In this document: piece after piece, positions 13,995-17,584 of the stretch
Layout: each line of letters begins with the position of its first letter
How positions within the stretch are numbered: the stretch's first letter is position 1
Assembly: GCA_025965395.1 (NCBI GenBank)
Contig: JAOPXA010000008.1
Location: 1 to 17,584 of the forward strand
Origin: Nocardioidaceae bacterium
GTDB taxonomy: Bacteria > Actinomycetota > Actinomycetes > Propionibacteriales > Nocardioidaceae
Length of the DNA stretch: 17,584 nt
Direction of reading: 5' to 3'
Translations under genes and position numbers: made by a program
Notes under the pieces: model-generated
What the model saw: the letters and a program-made list of their open reading frames with translations, nothing else
What the model was told of the DNA's origin: nothing
Database searches by the model: none

Positions 13995-14028
13995 CGCCGG
14001 CCCCGACGACCTCGGGTGCCGGCGTTTT
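13995..14028 (+). terminator. Rho-independent terminator of the rightward operon
   Basis: A GC-rich stem pairs CGCCGGC-CCCGA with TCGGG-GCCGGCG (12 bp, one bulged T) around the loop CGACC. TTTT follows at 14025-14028. It lies 20 bases after the short-chain dehydrogenase stop, exactly where the operon should end. Confidence 0.85.
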
Positions 14029-14073
14029 GTCTTGCCCCGCTCCGCCGCCCCACCCGGCGCTATCTCCCCAGCC

Positions 14074-14154
14074 CGCGAGTGGCGCATCCCGGACCGCGAG
14101 TGGCGCAAAATCGGGCATTTCGCGACGCGGGGACAACGATTTTGCGCCACTCGG
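14074..14154. repeat. Intergenic CGAGTGGCGCA repeat with a perfect 17-bp inverted pair
   Basis: CGCGAGTGGCGCA occurs twice in direct orientation (14074-14086 and 14095-14107). An inverted copy lies at 14137-14153. Bases 14097-14113 and 14137-14153 are perfect 17-bp complements around a 23-base loop. The layout, two direct copies plus an inverted one in a short intergenic space, mirrors the unrelated repeat cluster at 4709-4845. It sits between two convergent operons and may be a dispersed palindromic element or a secondary terminator. No transposase or coding sequence is present in it. Confidence 0.75.
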
Positions 14155-14186
14155 CGTTGTGGGGGCGCAAAGGGGAAGGAAGCGGC

Positions 14187-14216
14187 GGGACCTGGGTGGT
14201 GGGGGTCAGCTGGGGG
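14187..14216 (+). other. Potential G-quadruplex motif
   Basis: Four plus-strand G runs (GGG, GGG, GGGGG, GGGGG) are separated by loops of 4, 4 and 6 bases, fitting the usual G-quadruplex pattern. The motif overlaps the stop codon of the leftward crotonase gene (14206-14208). G runs are frequent by chance in GC-rich genomes. Confidence 0.35.
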
Positions 14217-15123
14217 TGTTGGCGGACGCGGTCTCGACGACGTCGTCCGGCTTCTGAGGCCAGAGCGACGGTGCCGAGGCGGGCATATCGGCGCTGACCT
14301 TCATGGGGAACACCGGGGGACGCTTCTCGAGGAAAGACGCCCCACCTTCAGCGGTGTCGCCGCCGGCCTTCATCTCGCGAATGACCTTGGTCTCGATCAG
14401 GTGGGCCGTCCAAGGCGAGGGCTCGCTCAACATCGACCACAGCATGTGGCGCATAGCGGCCACCGCCACGGCCGAGGTGTTGGCGACGATCTCGGCAGCG
14501 ATCTCGCGCGCCCGCGGCAACAACTGATCCGCCGGAACCACGTCGGACAAGAGGCCGCCCCTGAGGGCTTCGTCGGCCAAGAAGATGCGGCCAGAAAGCG
14601 CCCAGTCGCAGGCCTGCGCGATGCCCACGACGCGAGGCAGGAACCAGCTCGAGGCCGCCTCGGGCACGAGTCCGCGCCGCGCAAATGCGAATCCGAACTT
14701 CGCGGTGTCGGCGGCGATGCGAATGTCCATAGGAAGCGTCATCGTGGCCCCGACGCCCACGGCCGCACCGTTGATCGCGGCGATGACCGGCTTGTCCGAG
14801 GATGCGATGCGGAGAGCGAGCATGCCGCCCCCGTCGCGCGGAACTCCGTCGATGTCTTCCTCGATGACCTGGGTCCCGACCTGGTCGGGTGTGTCGTACG
14901 TGAAGGGCTTCGACCCGCTGAGGTCCGCACCTGCGCAGAAGCCGCGTCCTGCTCCGGTGACGATCACCACGCGGACGTCGTCATCGGCATCGGACATGTC
15001 GAACGCCGCGATCATCTCGGTGCGCATGATCGGCGTGAAGGCGTTGAGCCGGTCGGGGCGGTTCATCGTGATGGTCGCGACGTGATCGGCGACCTCATAC
15101 GTGATCTGCTCAAAGGCCGTCAT
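14206..15123 (-). CDS. Crotonase-family enoyl-CoA hydratase/isomerase with C-terminal tail
   Basis: The 305-residue crotonase has FCAGADLSG (62-70) and GAAVGVGATM (119-128) as oxyanion-hole segments. Relative to rat enoyl-CoA hydratase, the Glu144 position is Thr127 and the Glu164 position is Phe147. Glu155 in GLVPEAASSWFLPR is in the loop where PaaG-like isomerases carry their catalytic Asp. An isomerase or a non-classical hydratase is therefore more likely than a standard hydratase. A tail of about 40 residues rich in Pro, Ser and Ala follows the normal crotonase end near residue 265. The ATG at 15123 shares its A with the stop codon of the preceding gene (TGATG), indicating coupled translation; a GTG at 15135 is the alternative. 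It is the last gene of the operon entering from the right. Confidence 0.86.
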   Translation of the reverse strand: MTAFEQITYEVADHVATITMNRPDRLNAFTPIMRTEMIAAFDMSDADDDVRVVIVTGAGRGFCAGADLSGSKPFTYDTPDQVGTQVIEEDIDGVPRDGGGMLALRIASSDKPVIAAINGAAVGVGATMTLPMDIRIAADTAKFGFAFARRGLVPEAASSWFLPRVVGIAQACDWALSGRIFLADEALRGGLLSDVVPADQLLPRAREIAAEIVANTSAVAVAAMRHMLWSMLSEPSPWTAHLIETKVIREMKAGGDTAEGGASFLEKRPPVFPMKVSADMPASAPSLWPQKPDDVVETASANTPS

Positions 15124-15920
15124 CACAAGGCCCACTTGCCGGTGTAGGTCGGATCGGTCTTGTCCTTGAACGCCCGGATCGCGATCGGCGCGTCCTCCGT
15201 GGCGTAGTTGACGGTCTGAGCGCGCGTCTCGGTGTCAAGGGCTTCGCGGAAGGGCGACACGACACCAGCGTTGAGGATTTCCTTGTTCTGCGCCAGCGCG
15301 AGAGGCGGCATCTTGGCCATCTTGCCGGCGATCTCGTCGACGAAAGCATCGATCTCGTCGGGCTCCTTGACCCAGGTCGAGAGTCCCAGCTCCTTGGTCT
15401 CGGCCGCGGTGATGAACTCGGCGAAGAACGCCAGTCGTTTCGCCTGCTGCAGGCCGGCCAGGCGCGGCAACAACCAGCTTCCGCCGAAGTCGAGCGATAG
15501 CCCGCGGCTGGCGAAGATCGCGGAGAACCGGGCGGTCGATGAGGCGACGACGAGATCGCAGCAAAGCGCTAGATTCCAGCCGGCGCCCACGGCTGCGCCC
15601 TCGACCTTGGCGATGACGGGTTTAGGGAAGCTGAAGAGCGCCTCGGCCGTGCGGCTGATGTGCCGGATGCGGTTGAGCGGATGCCCGGTAGGGACGCCGG
15701 AGATGTCGGCGCCCGCGCAAAAGGTGTGGTCGGAGCCCTGCAGGACGACCACGCGTACGTCGTCGTCGACTGCCGCAGAGCGCAAGATGTCGAACAACGC
15801 GTCCCATGCCTCGCGGTTCATCGCATTCTTGCGGTGCGGCCGATTGATCGTCAGCGTGAGGACGTAGTTCTCGATTGAGCTGAGAAGCGGCGGCGCCTCG
15901 GGTGTGGTTTCTGTGCTCAT
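15123..15920 (-). CDS. Crotonase-family protein of the Asp-type (isomerase-like) active site
   Basis: The 265-residue crotonase has FCAGADISG (67-75) and GAAVGAGWNL (108-117). The two hydratase glutamate positions are Asn116 and Phe136. Asp144 in GLSLDFGGSWLLPR matches the catalytic Asp of PaaG-like enoyl-CoA isomerases, so double-bond shifting or ring chemistry is more likely than simple hydration. The ATG at 15920 is preferred over one at 16052. The 44 extra residues of the longer reading are almost all Arg, Ala and Pro, overlap the preceding dehydrogenase gene, and resemble an out-of-frame shadow. The ribosome-binding site before 15920 is weak (GGGA). The gene lies 35 bases after the small dehydrogenase subunit gene and overlaps the next crotonase gene by one base. 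Confidence 0.86.
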   Translation of the reverse strand: MSTETTPEAPPLLSSIENYVLTLTINRPHRKNAMNREAWDALFDILRSAAVDDDVRVVVLQGSDHTFCAGADISGVPTGHPLNRIRHISRTAEALFSFPKPVIAKVEGAAVGAGWNLALCCDLVVASSTARFSAIFASRGLSLDFGGSWLLPRLAGLQQAKRLAFFAEFITAAETKELGLSTWVKEPDEIDAFVDEIAGKMAKMPPLALAQNKEILNAGVVSPFREALDTETRAQTVNYATEDAPIAIRAFKDKTDPTYTGKWAL

Positions 15921-15955
15921 AGGGTCCCGTTCAGTTCTTGAGGTGGGTGGAGTGC

Positions 15956-16972
15956 CTAGGCGAGGGCGGCGACGCCGGCGCGACCCGCGGTAAGCCGGTG
16001 CGCGTTGCCGCCTCCGTGAGCCTGCTCGAGAATCTTGCCGCGCTTGAGCCACTGCTGGATGTCATGTTCCCACGTGAAGGCGATGCCGCCGTGCACTTGG
16101 AAGGTGACGCGGTTCGACTCGAACTCGGCCTCGACGGCAACAATGCGCGCGAGGAGCGCGGAGTCGTTCGCGTCACCGGTGCCGGTGACGATCTTGCTGA
16201 TCGCGGCGTGCGTGGCTGCGCGAGCGAGGACGTTGTTGGCGGTGGCCTGTGCTAGCTGGGCCTTGATTGCCTGGAACGATCCGATCGTGCGTCCGAACTG
16301 CTTGCGCACCTTGGCGTACGCGACGGAGAAGTCGAGCATGCGCTGGGCGATGCCATTGAGGACGCACGCAGATCCAGCATTCTGGCGCGCGGTGACGGCG
16401 GCCCGAACGGAGTCATCGGCGGTGATACGCGTGCCGGCGCCGGGAAGCGGCACGACCTTGGCGATTCGTCGTGCGATATCCATGGACGTCATTGCCGTCG
16501 CGGTGAAGTCGGCACGTTCGAGTAGCAGATAGCCCTCGTCGTCCTCGACGATGACAATGTCGCTGACGTGCACGTCCGGAGCGTACGGTGTGCCGGCGAG
16601 AGCGACCGTGGCGCGCACGGTGCCCTCAGCGATCTGCGGCAGCCACGTCTTCTTCTGTTCCTCGGTGCCGGCCAGTGTGAGAATGGTGGGTGCCAGAAAC
16701 GCGGCTTCGAGGATCGCGTCAGGGACGACGAACCGACCGACCTCCTCGAGGATGAGGATGAGGTCCTCCTCGGTGCCGCCGAGGCCGCCGTACTCCTCCG
16801 GCACGAGGATCGCGGGGATGCCGATCTCGCTGAGGCCCTTCCAGACGCCGGGGTTGCGGCCGGTGTCGGTGGTCCAGAGTGCACGCTGCAGCTCCGGGCT
16901 GGCCTCCGCCTCGAACAGGCGACGGACGCCGTCACGCAGGGCGTACTGCTCGGTCGAGAGCTCGGTCTTCAC
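15956..16972 (-). CDS. Acyl-CoA dehydrogenase, small-type subunit (second pair)
   Basis: The 338-residue acyl-CoA dehydrogenase-fold protein has the N-terminal helical domain (GIPAILVPEEYGGLGGTEED, 51-70). Its middle domain is diverged, and a normal C-terminal domain follows with KQFGRTIGSFQAIK (224-237) and QVHGGIAFTWEHD (292-304). Like the 353-residue protein at 8066-9127 it is shorter than full dehydrogenases and is encoded directly after a larger partner, so it should form a second heteromeric enzyme. The GTG at 16972 has GAGAGG about seven bases upstream, and GTGA overlaps the stop codon of the large-subunit gene. Dehydrogenation of a CoA ester is the expected reaction; the substrate is unknown. 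The next gene downstream is a crotonase, the usual order of beta-oxidation steps. Confidence 0.88.
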   Translation of the reverse strand: MKTELSTEQYALRDGVRRLFEAEASPELQRALWTTDTGRNPGVWKGLSEIGIPAILVPEEYGGLGGTEEDLILILEEVGRFVVPDAILEAAFLAPTILTLAGTEEQKKTWLPQIAEGTVRATVALAGTPYAPDVHVSDIVIVEDDEGYLLLERADFTATAMTSMDIARRIAKVVPLPGAGTRITADDSVRAAVTARQNAGSACVLNGIAQRMLDFSVAYAKVRKQFGRTIGSFQAIKAQLAQATANNVLARAATHAAISKIVTGTGDANDSALLARIVAVEAEFESNRVTFQVHGGIAFTWEHDIQQWLKRGKILEQAHGGGNAHRLTAGRAGVAALA

Positions 16973-17584
16973 GGGCGCACCTCTCGGGGAAGGCCGAGCA
17001 TCCGCTCGGCGATGATGTTGCGCTGCACCTCGTTGGTGCCGGCGTAGATCTCACCGGCGCGGCTGTGCCAATAGTTGCGCTGCCAGCCGACGAACTCGCC
17101 GTTCGGGCCCGACTCGCTGACCACTTCGGCTTCGTCGCCGAACGTCGCAAGCTGCTCCTCGTAGATGGCGGTCTGGATCTCCGACCAGCGCAGCTTGATG
17201 ACGCTCGAGCCGCCGTTGTCGGGCGCCCCACGCACCACGCTGTCGATGGACGCGTACGTCGCCTGCTCGTAGGCGAAGGCCCAGGCGCGAAGTGAGCCGA
17301 GCCGCTCGAGCGCTGCAGTGTCGTTGGGGCGTCGCTCCGCGACGGTGGCGATGAGCCCGTCGAGGCTGTGCATGATCTTGGTGTGGTTGCCGCGGCCGGT
17401 GCCACGCTCGAGGATGAGGGATGTGGCGGCGACGTTCCAGCCGTCGTTGAGCTTCCCGACGACGTTGGCGAGCGGGATCCGTACGTCCGTGAAGAACACC
17501 TCGGCGAACCCGGCGTTGCCGTGCAGCTGGGCCATGGGACGTATCTCGACACCAGGCACGTCGAGGACGAAGACCACGAAGCTG
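16969..17584 (-). CDS. Acyl-CoA dehydrogenase, large-type subunit (5' part outside the window)
   Basis: The C-terminal 204 or so residues of an acyl-CoA dehydrogenase are visible and the frame stays open to the right edge, so the N-terminal half lies outside the window. GFAEVFFTDVRIP belongs to the end of the beta domain. SLILERGTGRG has a Glu in the position of the catalytic base of FadE26-type subunits, as in the large subunit at 9124-10254. YAGTNEVQRNIIAERMLGLP is the standard C-terminal flavin-contact and closing motif. The gene overlaps the small-subunit gene by four bases. It is probably not the first gene of its operon, but that cannot be seen here. Confidence 0.9.
   Translation of the reverse strand, partial: SFVVFVLDVPGVEIRPMAQLHGNAGFAEVFFTDVRIPLANVVGKLNDGWNVAATSLILERGTGRGNHTKIMHSLDGLIATVAERRPNDTAALERLGSLRAWAFAYEQATYASIDSVVRGAPDNGGSSVIKLRWSEIQTAIYEEQLATFGDEAEVVSESGPNGEFVGWQRNYWHSRAGEIYAGTNEVQRNIIAERMLGLPREVRP

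Noticed and set aside
15921..16052. Extended N-terminus of the crotonase at 15123-15920
   Set aside because: The 44 added residues are Arg-rich shadow sequence of the overlapping dehydrogenase gene. The normal crotonase length is reached from the ATG at 15920.
1..17584. Insertion sequences, integrases, tRNA or rRNA genes, toxin-antitoxin or defence genes
   Set aside because: No transposase, integrase, structured RNA gene or defence-type protein could be recognised on either strand. The reading frames that carry gene signatures all belong to the listed metabolic and regulatory genes.

Overview
This is a GC-rich window that reads like an actinobacterial (Actinomycetota) chromosome. GTG starts are frequent, third codon positions are strongly GC-biased, stop/start overlaps are tight, and the gene families are typical of actinobacterial steroid and branched-acid catabolism. 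I cannot name the genus. Nearly every base belongs to one catabolic accessory region for an acyl-CoA substrate, arranged as several short operons that diverge from or converge on each other.

Layout. (1) Positions 1-97 hold the last 31 codons of an unrecognised gene, followed by a palindromic terminator (104-138). (2) A leftward pair encodes a crotonase with both hydratase glutamates (1982-1182) and a nitronate-monooxygenase-like flavoprotein (1124-147). It has a clear promoter and a palindromic operator at the predicted transcription start. (3) Rightward genes are an acyl-CoA synthetase (2140-3732), an IclR regulator (about 3813-4703), an intergenic region rich in inverted repeats and regulatory sites (4704-5031), a Baeyer-Villiger/flavin monooxygenase-like protein (5032-6426) and a GntR/FadR-type regulator (6509-7279). 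(4) A leftward operon (11479-7291) encodes a CaiB/BaiF CoA-transferase, a large and a small acyl-CoA dehydrogenase subunit, and an atypical crotonase. (5) Divergent from it, a rightward operon (11613-13974) encodes a DUF35 zinc-ribbon/OB-fold protein, a thiolase-like protein without the usual nucleophile cysteine, and a short-chain dehydrogenase, ending in a strong intrinsic terminator. (6) A leftward operon enters from the right edge (17584-14206): a large acyl-CoA dehydrogenase subunit (truncated by the window), a small subunit, and two crotonases.

How the genes may work together (inference). The synthetase and/or CoA-transferase makes a CoA thioester. Two heteromeric acyl-CoA dehydrogenases desaturate it. 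Crotonases hydrate, isomerise or cleave intermediates, and the short-chain dehydrogenase oxidises a hydroxyl. The DUF35/thiolase-like pair resembles the Ltp2-ChsH2(DUF35) retro-aldolase of mycobacterial cholesterol side-chain degradation, so it may cleave a beta-hydroxyacyl-CoA that cannot be thiolysed. The flavin monooxygenase-like protein may oxygenate a ketone, but it lacks segments normally needed for Baeyer-Villiger chemistry. This logic suits a bulky, branched or alicyclic carboxylic acid (steroid-, terpenoid- or naphthenate-like). The actual substrate cannot be read from the sequence.

The points most worth following are the monooxygenase with both catalytic landmarks missing, the DUF35/thiolase pair, the four crotonases with four different active-site patterns, and the overlapping, mutually exclusive inverted repeats downstream of the IclR gene.
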